64,000 nt of DNA from positions 5,054,361 to 5,118,360 of the forward strand of contig NZ_AP018042.1 of assembly GCF_002356295.1 (NCBI RefSeq). Reading direction: 5' to 3'. Both the position numbers and the translations under genes were made by a program. Below are positions 54,923 to 63,858 of the stretch, in pieces. The notes below the pieces were generated by a model. That model made no database searches. It was not told where the DNA came from and was given only the letters and a program-made list of their open reading frames with translations. The stretch is from Labilibaculum antarcticum (GTDB lineage Bacteria > Bacteroidota > Bacteroidia > Bacteroidales > Marinifilaceae). Every line of letters begins with the position of its first letter. Position 1 is the first letter of the stretch.

Positions 54923-55748
54923 TTACAAATCTATAATAAAAATTACATAAGTCAAAATTCAGGAGAGAGAATTATTTACAAAAGTGATTCACAAAAGTAA
55001 TCAAGAAGAAAGAGGATGTTAATCTTGTAATTAGCATCTAAGTTTAATTTTGTAAACATTAAATGCATCTAGATTACAGAGTATTTAGGCTCAATACAAG
55101 CTTGTAAAGAATAATATCCTAATGAATCAATAATATTCAATTGCGTAAACAATATCGTTTAAATAATAAAATAGCTTCTAATAGTCTATACTGTAAGCTG
55201 TTTAATAGGTTTACAATACGATACTCACGTTATTCACAGATGTATTTAGCAAAGTGTAATTTATGAAGGATAAGCCTTGTTTAATTACTCTAGGTAAAAG
55301 CTTTATTGAATTGATTAATAGTCTATTATTAAATTACAACATGGTTAGTTTACACCAATTAAGGTCATTCTTATACATATGTAAACAATTACTTAAAGTA
55401 CAGCTTTAATATGAAATCTTAATGAACTGGTATTCAGAATACAGTACGTATTAATAGTCTTTATTTAATAAGCCGAATAGAACTCGCCTTACTTGTAAAT
55501 GCAATTAACATCCAGAGCATAGTGTTTGTTATAACATTACCATTGTAAATTACAATGTGAAACTAGTTACAAGATGCATTTCTTTAAGTGTTTACATTTA
55601 GTATATATCTGTAATTACTAAAGGTTACAATGTTAAACTCTATTAAATTGCTAATTGTAAATGGAAAATGGAATTTTAAAACTGTTGATTACAGAATTCC
55701 TCGGAATTCAAATGATATTTGTAAACAATACCCAATTAGTTTACAAAT
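54923..55748. repeat. Array of TGTAA/TTACA words in a gene-free AT-rich region
   Basis: This fills most of the 1,071-bp gap 54874-55944, in which I see no gene or known RNA. I count 24 occurrences of TGTAA or TTACA (first 54923, last 55741), where base composition alone would give about 4-5 by a rough estimate. Many extend to TGTAAAC or GTTTACA. Two are paired perfectly: CATTGTAAATTACAATG at 55541-55557, and ATTTGTAAAC/GTTTACAAAT at 55717-55748. Spacing is irregular (6-114 bp). The words suggest repeated protein sites; the XRE protein next door is the obvious candidate binder. Confidence 0.6.
54926..54956 (-). promoter_or_regulatory. Candidate XRE gene promoter
   Basis: On the minus strand TTTG (54953-54956) and TAGATTTG (54926-54933) are separated by exactly 19 bp, the ideal Bacteroidota spacing. 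TTACA words at 54923-54927 and 54943-54947, 20 bp apart, overlap it. Confidence 0.6.
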
Positions 55749-55944
55749 ATTAAATTCTCAGAAGGTTAAAAGGGATGGGATTTTACCGTAAGTGTCACAC
55801 ACTTAAACAAATGTATTGATTTCAGTTGCAACAAGTAGTGTTACTTTCTGGATGAAAAGGGAGTTTTTTCTTTATTTATTCGAATTGTTAAGAACAAATA
55901 CAATGTGCTGAGTCTTGAATCTCGTTTTAAGTTTAAGGGAATTA

Positions 55945-56316
55945 CTAATTGTTATTTTCCGGAGGTTTTCTTAGTTTAAGGAAGCCCATAAATAAAATGT
56001 AGGTTGCAAATGCAACAATTAACATACGGAGTATTAAATTCGGGTAAGCCACTTCTTTGTTTGAAAGGATATCTCTTGATAAAGCTGGAATCATAAAGAT
56101 CAGCAATCCAAATATTAAAACGAGCACGGTATATAGAAATACAATTTTAAGTTTTTCTTTTTTTGTGGAGAAAGACGAAGATGTTTCTTTGTAATTTTTT
56201 TTACCTCTCTTTGTATGTTTCAGGGGCTCAGGTTTGCTTAATTTTTGTTTTAGTTTATGCCCTATTATAAATGTTAAAACACATATTCCAACAAGAATGT
56301 AGATTTCATTATTCAT
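55945..56316 (-). CDS. Small membrane protein of unknown function
   Basis: Not recognised. The 123 residues have one N-terminal hydrophobic segment (5-20), a basic Ser/Lys-rich stretch (25-55) and two further segments (about 57-78 and 92-112). It starts one base after the stop of the YgjP-type protease gene, so they are probably co-translated. Confidence 0.65.
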   Translation of the reverse strand: MNNEIYILVGICVLTFIIGHKLKQKLSKPEPLKHTKRGKKNYKETSSSFSTKKEKLKIVFLYTVLVLIFGLLIFMIPALSRDILSNKEVAYPNLILRMLIVAFATYILFMGFLKLRKPPENNN

Positions 56317-56317
56317 A

Positions 56318-57040
56318 CTAATATATGGTTGTTGAGTAATTTTTAATTTCTTTTCTTTTTCTGGTTAATTCAGAACAATGTAGTGCCAACAATTCGTAAA
56401 AATCATTCGAGTGATTTTTAACTTTGGTGTGGCATAATTCATGAAGAATAACCATATCGCAAAGTTCATGAGACAATCTCATTAAATGAAGGTTTAGATT
56501 TATCTTATTATCATGAGTGCAGGATCCCCAACGACTTTTTGTGTTTTTAATTTGTACTGATTTATATGAAAACCCGCAATATGTGGCTAATTCCTTAATT
56601 CTAATTGGTAGGTAGTGATTTGCTTCTCTGCGTAAAGTCTCTGTAATGGAATTTTGTATGAAAGTTTGTAGATCTCCATTTTGAATAGAAGTAGTAAGCG
56701 GATAGATTACCTCCAGAACTCCATTTAAGAGCTTTGCCGAATAATTATTCACTTCCGAAGGACTAAGCTTTAATTGATGAAAGTGCGTTCTAAATGTAAT
56801 CTCTGGAGTGAAAAGAGTTTGTTTGTTTTCTTTTCGTGCTGTTTTAACTTTATTCGTAATTATCCACGCTTTATTTTGCTTGGCAAAACTGATAGCATCC
56901 TTATAGGTTATTCCATAAGGAACATTAACCCAAACTCCTTTTTTAGGTGCAATTCGGACAGATAAACGTTTGAATCGTCTATTCTTCTTAAAGAGGACTT
57001 CTCCAACATCCTCTATTAGTACAATTTTTTCTTCGGGCAT
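56318..57040 (-). CDS. YgjP-like (SprT-type) metalloprotease domain protein
   Basis: The 240 residues match the YgjP/DUF45 family: basic N-terminal half (RRFKRLSVRIAPKKGVWVNV) and a zinc site HELCHTKVKNHSNDFYELL near 205, where HELCH provides the HExxH motif. SRWGSCTHDNKINLN just before it is also typical. Cytoplasmic; often linked to restriction or DNA-protein processing in other genomes, but nothing here shows that. The T run of an upstream terminator runs directly into its start codon. Confidence 0.88.
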   Translation of the reverse strand: MPEEKIVLIEDVGEVLFKKNRRFKRLSVRIAPKKGVWVNVPYGITYKDAISFAKQNKAWIITNKVKTARKENKQTLFTPEITFRTHFHQLKLSPSEVNNYSAKLLNGVLEVIYPLTTSIQNGDLQTFIQNSITETLRREANHYLPIRIKELATYCGFSYKSVQIKNTKSRWGSCTHDNKINLNLHLMRLSHELCDMVILHELCHTKVKNHSNDFYELLALHCSELTRKRKEIKNYSTTIY

Positions 57041-57067
57041 AAAAAAAGCTTTGCAGTACGCAAAGCT
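57041..57067 (-). terminator. Terminator abutting the YgjP start codon
   Basis: On the minus strand AGCTTTGC pairs with GCAAAGCT around a 5-nt loop, followed by seven Ts and at once by the ATG of the YgjP gene. It would end the 95-residue gene and limit readthrough into YgjP, or act as an attenuator. Confidence 0.7.
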
Positions 57068-57091
57068 ATCAGAAATATCTTTTGAAAGAAA

Positions 57092-57379
57092 TTATTTCGT
57101 CTTAATTAGATCACTTAATTTTGTAAATGATTCGTCAACATTTTTGAACAAATCAGTATAAACAGCCTTGTAGTAAGCTTTTACAATTTTAGTATTGTCT
57201 TTGCCATCAGGATGATTTACACGAGCAATTAAATTATTGCGGGAAACAATGGTATCCTTTACAATCTCCATTACTTGATCCTTATTTTCAGGATGTAAAT
57301 AATTATAATTGTAGCAATCTGAAATTACCTCAAAACTAAGGTAATCGATATCCTTTTTTAAGCGTTTTCTACTTGCCAT
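57092..57379 (-). CDS. Conserved-looking hypothetical protein, 95 residues
   Basis: Not recognised. The protein is charged and helical (MASRKRLKKDIDYLSFEVIS ... KLSDLIKTK), with no signal peptide, membrane segment or cysteine pair beyond a single Cys. It is followed by a clear terminator. The ordinary composition and regular ATG start support it as a real gene; function unknown. Confidence 0.7.
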   Translation of the reverse strand: MASRKRLKKDIDYLSFEVISDCYNYNYLHPENKDQVMEIVKDTIVSRNNLIARVNHPDGKDNTKIVKAYYKAVYTDLFKNVDESFTKLSDLIKTK

Positions 57380-57534
57380 ATCTATATTTTTGAATAAGTT
57401 GTATAACAGAAAGATACTGTTATTCGTTCACAAAGATAATAAACACTTACTAATAAACAGCGTTCTCATTTAAGGAATTTTTTCTCAATTATAACTGAAG
57501 CTTTAAATTTCATTTGAATTAATCTTTTTACAAA

Positions 57535-58032
57535 TTAGTTTGCAAATTCTTTAAGACTCTCCATTAGAATCCTTCTCCCTTGAAAAATACGACTTTTGAT
57601 TGTGCCTATAGGCAAATTCAAATCATCAGCGATTTCTCGATATTTATAGCCTTCCAAATACATCTTAAATGGTTCTCTTATAAAAGACTCTAACTTATTA
57701 AATTCTTGTACGATATCATTATAATTCTGTGTAGACATGGGGTTATCATTGCTTACATTTAAAATACCTCTATTGCTATTTGTTTCATTCAACAACCATT
57801 CCCGTTGCTTAACTTTGCGTCGGTATGCATTGATAAAGGTATTCTTCATGATGGTAAAAATCCATGCCTTTAAATTACTATGTGTAAATTTAGCTCTGTA
57901 AGTGATGGCTTTTAGTAAAGTGTCCTGGCATAAATCCAATGCATCATCCTGATTTGAGGTTAGCATGAATGCATAGTTCTTTAATTGCTGATCAAGGCTA
58001 AGGATATGTGTTTTAAATTCGATTGTTGTCAT
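57535..58032 (-). CDS. ECF-type RNA polymerase sigma factor
   Basis: The 165 residues carry sigma region 2 (NQDDALDLCQDTLLKAI; LKAWIFTIMKNTFINAYRR, near 25-75) and region 4 (YREIADDLNLPIGTIKSRIFQGR, near 130-155). No anti-sigma gene is adjacent. The neighbour on the same strand upstream is a MerR/B12-binding regulator. In some Bacteroidota such a pair controls light- or stress-induced genes including carotenoid genes, but none are in this window. Confidence 0.92.
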   Translation of the reverse strand: MTTIEFKTHILSLDQQLKNYAFMLTSNQDDALDLCQDTLLKAITYRAKFTHSNLKAWIFTIMKNTFINAYRRKVKQREWLLNETNSNRGILNVSNDNPMSTQNYNDIVQEFNKLESFIREPFKMYLEGYKYREIADDLNLPIGTIKSRIFQGRRILMESLKEFAN

Positions 58033-58127
58033 GATTCTTTGTTTTTAGTTTGTTTAACTAATTTACAAAAAGAATGAACAAAAGTCAAAATTTATTTTGT
58101 AGCTGAAATAATTTTGGTTGGATATTC

Positions 58128-58178
58128 TAAATAAGAAAACCTCAGAATCCTTTTGTTAAAAGGCTTATCTGAGGTTTT
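58128..58178 (-). terminator. Intrinsic terminator after the MerR gene
   Basis: AAAACCTCAGA and TCTGAGGTTTT form a perfect 11-bp stem with a 21-nt loop that itself can pair (CCTTTT/AAAAGG). Confidence 0.8.
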
Positions 58179-58213
58179 TAAAACTTTATTAAAATAAGAG
58201 CTGGAGGTATTTA

Positions 58214-59098
58214 TTATTTGGTGTGCTTTAAGTATGTTTTAAAATCGGATATAGATGATACTATTTTAATGTGCGAAGGAACTGTAAGATCCTCTTGCTT
58301 AAGTTGTAATCCTGTTGTAAGTACATCAATTTTGCTGAAGTTCCCTGCTAAAGATGTTAGGTAATTATTCAATTCTAGAAGAGTGATCGGAGAAATAAAA
58401 GAGGTAAATAATCCATCTGGATTATAATCATTTACCACTTTTTGCAAATCCCCAAAGGGAAGATCTTGCCCCAAATACAATGTTTTCACCCCATTTTTTT
58501 TAGCGATATAATTGTAAAATAAAATACTTATTTCATGAAGCTCGTCTTCTTTTAGAAAAAATATTATTTTTTTTGCATTTTCTTGTCTTGCACTGGAGAT
58601 TGAATCGATTGCTGCAAAGAGTTTCTGTCGTACCAAATTAGAAATAAAATGTTCTTGCGCAGGACTTATGGTTCCAACTTGCCATAAAATTCCAATTCGC
58701 TGAAAAAAAGGAAAAAGGATCTGTGTTGTTGCTTCTTCCATGCCTTTTTCAAACAAGCATCTATTTAATATTGATTCAAAAAGATTCTCATCAAAATTAA
58801 TTGTTGCCAATATAAGCTTATCAATGCTGGTGTCCTCGACACTACTGTTTCTTGCTAATTCTAAAACACTGGTTTCCAGATCAATATTTTCCAGTTTCGC
58901 TATTCGTGAAATTTTTATTCCCGAAGTGTTTAGCATAGAGATATTTAGAAGCCTTTTTAAATCTTCATCAGAATAAAAGCGAATATTTGTCTCAGTTCGT
59001 TGCGGCTGAATAATTCCATACCTTCTCTCCCACACCCGTATGGTATGTGCTTTGACACCTGTTATTTGCTCAAGATCTTTTATGGAATATCGACTCAT
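58214..59098 (-). CDS. MerR-family regulator with CarH-like B12-binding domain
   Basis: The 294 residues combine a MerR DNA-binding domain (1-70: IKDLEQITGVKAHTIRVWER) with a helical cap (about 80-165) and a Rossmann-type B12-binding domain (about 176-290). Two CarH/LitR features are intact: Wx9EH (Trp139, Glu149, His150) and a histidine in EDELHEIS (His188), at the position of the cobalt lower ligand. In CarH this binds adenosylcobalamin and releases DNA in light. The residue after Trp139 is Gln140, not the His that caps cobalt in T. thermophilus CarH, so photochemistry may differ. It is transcribed toward the ECF sigma gene. Confidence 0.9.
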   Translation of the reverse strand: MSRYSIKDLEQITGVKAHTIRVWERRYGIIQPQRTETNIRFYSDEDLKRLLNISMLNTSGIKISRIAKLENIDLETSVLELARNSSVEDTSIDKLILATINFDENLFESILNRCLFEKGMEEATTQILFPFFQRIGILWQVGTISPAQEHFISNLVRQKLFAAIDSISSARQENAKKIIFFLKEDELHEISILFYNYIAKKNGVKTLYLGQDLPFGDLQKVVNDYNPDGLFTSFISPITLLELNNYLTSLAGNFSKIDVLTTGLQLKQEDLTVPSHIKIVSSISDFKTYLKHTK

Positions 59099-59155
59099 TT
59101 AATTGATGTTATAGTTATCAAGACAGATTAACCTCTTAGCAGTAAAACTAAATAA

Positions 59156-59190
59156 AAATACATAAAACCTGCAGGAATCCTACAGGTTTT
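59156..59190 (-). terminator. Intrinsic terminator after the FAS1 lipoprotein gene
   Basis: AAAACCTG pairs with CAGGTTTT, and the inner AGGA/TCCT arms also pair; T-rich flank on the minus strand. Confidence 0.75.
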
Positions 59191-59198
59191 ATTGGTTT

Positions 59199-60986
59199 TT
59201 ACTCTGGCAACAGAACTTTATCAATTGCATGTATCACCCCATTTATTCCTTGAACGTTTGTTGCAATCACATTAGTGTTTCCATTAATTACAACACCCGA
59301 ACTGGTATCAATATCAAGTTGACTGGTCTCATTTAAGGTTGGTACCATTCCTGTCGTTACATCTTCTGCACGAACATTTCCCGATACAACATGATAAAGT
59401 AAAATTGGAGTTAATGTTTCTGAACTCAAATCATCTATTCCTGATACTCCCAAGTCTGCGAACAGAGCTTCGAAAGCAGCATCAGTTGGTGCAAATATTG
59501 TAAAAGGGCCCTCTCCGCTCAAGGTTTCAGCTAAACCGGCTTTCACGACTGCTGCTACTAAATAATCAAATGTAGGATCTGCAATAGCAATTTCAACTAC
59601 ATTTGGAGGAAGAAGCACCTTGTCGATAATATGAATCACTCCGTTAAATGCTTCAATGTCGGCAGTTGTTACAGTAGCATCTTTGTTGATCTTTACATTA
59701 GCATCAACATCTATTCTTACAACAACAGGATCTGCATCCGGACTATCAGTACTTAATGTTTCAACATAGCCATTACTTAAATCTGTTGACATTGCTTTGC
59801 TGCCTATAACATGATAGAGTAAAATTTGAGTAAGTGCATCAGCTGAAAGATCTTCTATTCCTGCAACTCCAAGAGTATTGAATAAATCCTGAAATGCTGC
59901 ATTTGTTGGAGCAAAAACCGTAAATGTGCCTTCTGAATCTAGAGTTTGTACTAATCCTGCCTTGTCAAGTGCAGCAACTAAACTTGTAAAGTCAGCGTTC
60001 GACGATGCGATATCGGCTATTGATTGTGGCTCTTCTTTTGCGCCTGGAACTATCACTTTATCAATAACGTGAACAACTCCATTTTTTCCTTGTACATCAG
60101 TTGCAAGGATATTAGAATTTCCATTCAGAACTACTCCTGATCCTTCTGTATTAATATCTAAATCGAAATCTTGATTTAATGTTGGCACTGTTCCTGTACT
60201 CACATCTGCAGCTCTAACATTTCCTGAGACTACGTGAGCAAGAAGTATTGGTGTTAAAGCTTCAGCGCTTAAATCAGCAATGCCAGAAACTCCTAAATCT
60301 GTAAAAAGGGCTTCAAATGCTGCATCTGTTGGAGCAAAAACGGTAAAAGGTCCCTCGCCTTTTAGTGCATTAACCAAATCGGCTTTTACCACAGCAGCAA
60401 CCAGATGTGTAAATGAAGCATTCGCAATTGCAACATCAACAACAGTTGGAGGCAATAAAACCTTATCAATTATATGAATCACACCATTTGAAGCCATAAC
60501 ATCAGCGGTGCTAACATTGGTTGTTCCATTCAATTTAACTCCTGAGCTCAAATCAACTAAAATTTTAATTGCATAATCTCCGGGGGTGTAGGAACTCAAT
60601 GATTCAAAATATCCATTGCTTAAATTACTTGATTTGGCTTCGGTTCCAAGTACATGATATAGAAGGATTGGAGTTAGGGTTTCAGCACTAAGATCGGAAA
60701 TGCCAGAAACGCCAAGAGTGGTAAAAAGTTCTTCGAAGGCAGCATTGGTTGGTGCGAAGACTGTGAAAGGCCCAGCACCTTTTAATGTATTTACAAGATT
60801 CGCCTTACTCAATGCTTCAACTAAAATAGAAAAGTCTGCGCTACTAACAGCTACATCCACTATGGTTTCTTCCATAGCTACGGGCTGTGTGTTGTCGTCA
60901 TCATCATCAGTACAAGCTACTGTGAATACTAAAAAACTAAATAGGAAGAATACTCCCAAACTAAATTTGTTGTTTCTCGATTTCAT
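59199..60986 (-). CDS. Four-domain FAS1 (fasciclin) lipoprotein
   Basis: Surface or periplasmic adhesion-type protein of 595 residues. The signal ends in a lipobox-like FTVAC (Cys25) followed by six acidic residues. Four FAS1 domains follow, at about 43-180, 182-315, 322-460 and 463-595. Each has a GPFTVFAPT-type H1 motif (GTFTVFAPT in the third) and an ending like NGVIHIIDKVLLP. Domains 1 and 3 are more alike, as are 2 and 4 (SGNVRAaDVsTG is found only in 2 and 4), showing duplication of a two-domain block. Ligand unknown. Confidence 0.93.
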   Translation of the reverse strand: MKSRNNKFSLGVFFLFSFLVFTVACTDDDDDNTQPVAMEETIVDVAVSSADFSILVEALSKANLVNTLKGAGPFTVFAPTNAAFEELFTTLGVSGISDLSAETLTPILLYHVLGTEAKSSNLSNGYFESLSSYTPGDYAIKILVDLSSGVKLNGTTNVSTADVMASNGVIHIIDKVLLPPTVVDVAIANASFTHLVAAVVKADLVNALKGEGPFTVFAPTDAAFEALFTDLGVSGIADLSAEALTPILLAHVVSGNVRAADVSTGTVPTLNQDFDLDINTEGSGVVLNGNSNILATDVQGKNGVVHVIDKVIVPGAKEEPQSIADIASSNADFTSLVAALDKAGLVQTLDSEGTFTVFAPTNAAFQDLFNTLGVAGIEDLSADALTQILLYHVIGSKAMSTDLSNGYVETLSTDSPDADPVVVRIDVDANVKINKDATVTTADIEAFNGVIHIIDKVLLPPNVVEIAIADPTFDYLVAAVVKAGLAETLSGEGPFTIFAPTDAAFEALFADLGVSGIDDLSSETLTPILLYHVVSGNVRAEDVTTGMVPTLNETSQLDIDTSSGVVINGNTNVIATNVQGINGVIHAIDKVLLPE

Positions 60987-61084
60987 ATCATTATTTTTAA
61001 TGGTTCAATCTAGAAACAAATAAAGTTTATTTTTGTTCATTCTTTTCGAGAAAAAAATAAACAAAAATTCAATTTTCTATTAAT

Positions 61085-62395
61085 TTATTTTTCAGACATG
61101 ATTTTTTCGACTTGAACTACTGGGGTGAGATTTAATTTATTTTCTGATTTTGCTACAATTGTAGCTACAGTTGCATCTCCTGTTACATTAACGACTGTTC
61201 GCAACATATCCAAAGGTCGGTCAATACCTAAAATTAAAGCCAACCCCTCAATAGGGATGCCAACAGATGTTAGCACAATTATTAACATTACGATACTTCC
61301 ACCTGGCACTCCTGGTGTTCCAATTGAAGCTAATGTAGCTGTTACGACAATTATCAATTGGTCATAAATATCTAAATCTATACCAAAAACCTGGGCTATA
61401 AACACAGCAGCAATTGCTTGATAACAGCTGGTTCCATCCATATTTATTGTAACTCCAACCGGCAGTACAAAACTTGCAACCTCATTGGCCACTCCTAAAT
61501 CATTTTCTACACACTCCATAGTTAGTGGAAGTGTTGCTGCGCTTGAACTAGTTGAAAAAGCTAATAATTGAGCTGGTGAAATAGCCTTGTAAAAATCGGT
61601 GTACTTAATTGAAGTAAATATTTTTAGAAATAATGGATAGATTACAAATATCATTACCAAGAGTCCTAAAATAACCGTGATTGCATACAACCCTAAGGCA
61701 GAAAATAAATCAAGATCACCAGAAAAGTCTACTATTAATCCTGCAATGAGAGCAAAAACACCGTAGGGTGCAAAAAGCATGATGATGTCTATTATTTTAA
61801 GAATAATGGCATCTATCCCATCAAAAAACTCTCTTACAATCTTAACTTTCTTATCTTCTAAAATTACCATTGCAACACCAAATAGAATTGCAAAGAAAAT
61901 GATCTGCAGCATTTTAGAATTATCTGTGGCGGCCTTAAAAAAGTTGGAGGGAACTACATCGACAAGAAATTTAAGAGGAGATTCATTCTTCAATTCAGAA
62001 GCCTGGTCCTTTTTCAAGTCAATTGTTGCATTGTATTTTTCCTGCAACTCTATCTTTTTATGGTCGGGAAAAGTATTTCCTGGTTCTATGCTATTCACCA
62101 ATAACAGACCAAAGCTGACAGCAATAATTGTGGATAACAAATAAAGCGAAATTGTTTTTATACCTATCCTGGAAAGCTTTGTGATATTGGAAAGGCTTGA
62201 TATTCCTTTTATTAACGAAACGAAAATTAGAGGAACCGCTATTAATTTTAAAAGATTTAGGAAAATGCTACCCCATGGTTTGATCCAATCATTGGTGAAA
62301 TCAGACAAGTCAAAATATACAGCGAACATACCTGCTATAATTCCAAGTCCCATTCCTATTAATATCTTCACGTAAAGAGGCATTTTTTTCCGCAT
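61085..62395 (-). CDS. Dicarboxylate/amino acid:cation symporter (DAACS family)
   Basis: Sodium- or proton-coupled uptake of glutamate, aspartate or C4-dicarboxylates across the inner membrane. The 436 residues include eight or more membrane segments, the serine-rich hairpin STSSSAATLPLTME near 285 and the NMDGTSCYQAIAA cation motif near 320. The N-terminal segment MPLYVKILIGMGLGIIAG is typical of GltP-type carriers. Substrate cannot be fixed by sequence alone. Confidence 0.94.
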   Translation of the reverse strand: MRKKMPLYVKILIGMGLGIIAGMFAVYFDLSDFTNDWIKPWGSIFLNLLKLIAVPLIFVSLIKGISSLSNITKLSRIGIKTISLYLLSTIIAVSFGLLLVNSIEPGNTFPDHKKIELQEKYNATIDLKKDQASELKNESPLKFLVDVVPSNFFKAATDNSKMLQIIFFAILFGVAMVILEDKKVKIVREFFDGIDAIILKIIDIIMLFAPYGVFALIAGLIVDFSGDLDLFSALGLYAITVILGLLVMIFVIYPLFLKIFTSIKYTDFYKAISPAQLLAFSTSSSAATLPLTMECVENDLGVANEVASFVLPVGVTINMDGTSCYQAIAAVFIAQVFGIDLDIYDQLIIVVTATLASIGTPGVPGGSIVMLIIVLTSVGIPIEGLALILGIDRPLDMLRTVVNVTGDATVATIVAKSENKLNLTPVVQVEKIMSEK

Positions 62396-62443
62396 GATTA
62401 AACTATATTTTCAGATGAGTAGTAAAGATAATTTATAAGACTA

Positions 62444-62479
62444 GAAAAACAAAGCCCGAAAACCAAAGGCTTTCGGGCT
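62444..62479 (-). terminator. Intrinsic terminator after the SlyD-like gene
   Basis: On the minus strand AGCCCGAAA pairs with TTTCGGGCT around a 10-nt loop and is followed by T-rich sequence. Confidence 0.85.
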
Positions 62480-62501
62480 GAAATATCTTTTTAGAAAAGA
62501 A

Positions 62502-63044
62502 TTAGCATCCACATCCGCTACCGCATCCGCCATCATCGCAACTTCCGCTATCACATCCTCCTTGTGGAGCATATGCTTCTTTCATTTCTTCTTCTGAAGC
62601 ATCTCTAACCTCAATAACTTCACCTTTGAAGAAAAGAGCATCACCAGCAAGTGGGTGATTGAAATCCATTTTGATAATTGCATCTGTAACTTCAAGAACG
62701 ATTCCATTCATTCTACGTCCAGAATTATCTTGCATAGGTACAACATTTCCTTCAGCAATAACTTCTGAATCAAATTCTCCGTTTACTTCAAAAATATTTT
62801 TAGGAAGATCAATAACAGCTTCTTCTGATGCCTCACCATAAGCCTCCTCTGTGTCCAATTTGAAATCAAAAGAATCGCCTACTTTTAAGCCCATCAATTT
62901 TTCTTCAAATTTTTCTAACATCTGTCCTGCACCACATAAATATGTAAGTGGAGTTTCTGTTACTGCTTTTTCAATAATCTCTCCTGAAAGATCAGTTTTT
63001 AATTCATAAATAACTGAAACAACCTTATCTTTTGAAATTGTCAT
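62502..63044 (-). CDS. SlyD-like FKBP-type peptidyl-prolyl isomerase
   Basis: Proline isomerase and chaperone. The 180 residues show the FKBP fold with an inserted flap: VVSVIYELKTD, PLTYLCGAGQMLEKFEEKL, LKVGDSFDFKLDTEEAYGE and NHPLAGDALFFKGEV. The tail (about 162-180) is Gly/Cys/Asp-rich with six cysteines (GGCDSGSCDDGGCGSGCGC), probably a nickel or zinc binding tail as in SlyD. Own promoter box and terminator. Confidence 0.93.
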   Translation of the reverse strand: MTISKDKVVSVIYELKTDLSGEIIEKAVTETPLTYLCGAGQMLEKFEEKLMGLKVGDSFDFKLDTEEAYGEASEEAVIDLPKNIFEVNGEFDSEVIAEGNVVPMQDNSGRRMNGIVLEVTDAIIKMDFNHPLAGDALFFKGEVIEVRDASEEEMKEAYAPQGGCDSGSCDDGGCGSGCGC

Positions 63045-63106
63045 AAAATCTTCTTTTTTTATTAATTATATCCTTAAATCAATTCCTAAAACCGCGGAAT
63101 TTTATA

Positions 63107-63137
63107 CAAAGAAAGTACAATTATTTCTTTATTCAAA
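63107..63137 (-). promoter_or_regulatory. Candidate promoter of the SlyD-like gene
   Basis: On the minus strand TTTG (63134-63137) and TTTCTTTG (63107-63114, one mismatch to TAnnTTTG) are separated by 19 bp. Confidence 0.4.
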
Positions 63138-63176
63138 TAAAAGAGGACTTGATAGTCTAAATTTACCCCTTTTAAT

Positions 63177-63662
63177 TTAATTATAATGTTCCGGATTTAA
63201 AGCATCAGGTCTCCAGTTATATAAGAACGATTTAACTTTTTCAAAATTATACGCATTTTCTTGTTCTAAATTTCCCGTGTTTTGTGTGTGAAGACGTTCA
63301 CCATCACCATTTAATACAATCATAACAGGAAAACCAAATCTTTGAGGATAACCAAGTTCCGCTAAAGCATCCAAATTTTTATTTTCTTTACTGTAATTCA
63401 CTTCAAGAAAGATATAATTGTCATCTAAAAGCTTGGTTATTTCAGTTTCGGTATGTAGATAAGTGTGCATTTTTATACACCAAGGACACCAATTTCCTCC
63501 AATTTGAAGTAAAACATGTTTCCCTTGTACTTTTGCTATACTTAGTGCTTTAGCTATTTCTTGTTTCGCATTAAGTGAAGGATCATAGGGCTTTTGTCCT
63601 ATTGATGTTAGACTAAAGGTTAAAAGTAAACCTACTAGAATGGCAATTTTTCGTATTTTCAT
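63177..63662 (-). CDS. Exported thioredoxin-fold protein
   Basis: The 161 residues start with a signal peptide (IAILVGLLLTFSLTSIGQ, cleaved near 23). A thioredoxin-like domain carries the redox motif WCPWC near residue 58, followed by FLEVNYSKENKN and the cis-Pro region GFPVMIVLN. It resembles the Thioredoxin_7/DUF255-related group. It probably acts in periplasmic disulfide exchange; substrate unknown. Confidence 0.87.
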   Translation of the reverse strand: MKIRKIAILVGLLLTFSLTSIGQKPYDPSLNAKQEIAKALSIAKVQGKHVLLQIGGNWCPWCIKMHTYLHTETEITKLLDDNYIFLEVNYSKENKNLDALAELGYPQRFGFPVMIVLNGDGERLHTQNTGNLEQENAYNFEKVKSFLYNWRPDALNPEHYN

Positions 63663-63858
63663 GTTTGTGTTTAGATTTCAAATTTGGAGCAATTTAAAGT
63701 AAATTGAAGAAAAATCAAGGAAATTTATTTTTTTAACGAACCAATAACATTTAAGGGGTGTGTATTCTCAAAATACATGTTGTAAAAAACAGTAGATATG
63801 GCTAAGTTTAAAGGGATAAACCCTAGTTTTACGAAGAATTAACAAGAAAAATACTTCT

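Noticed and set aside
54874-55944. Replication origin
   Set aside because: No cluster of DnaA boxes of the TTATCCACA type, and no dnaA or other origin marker genes nearby.
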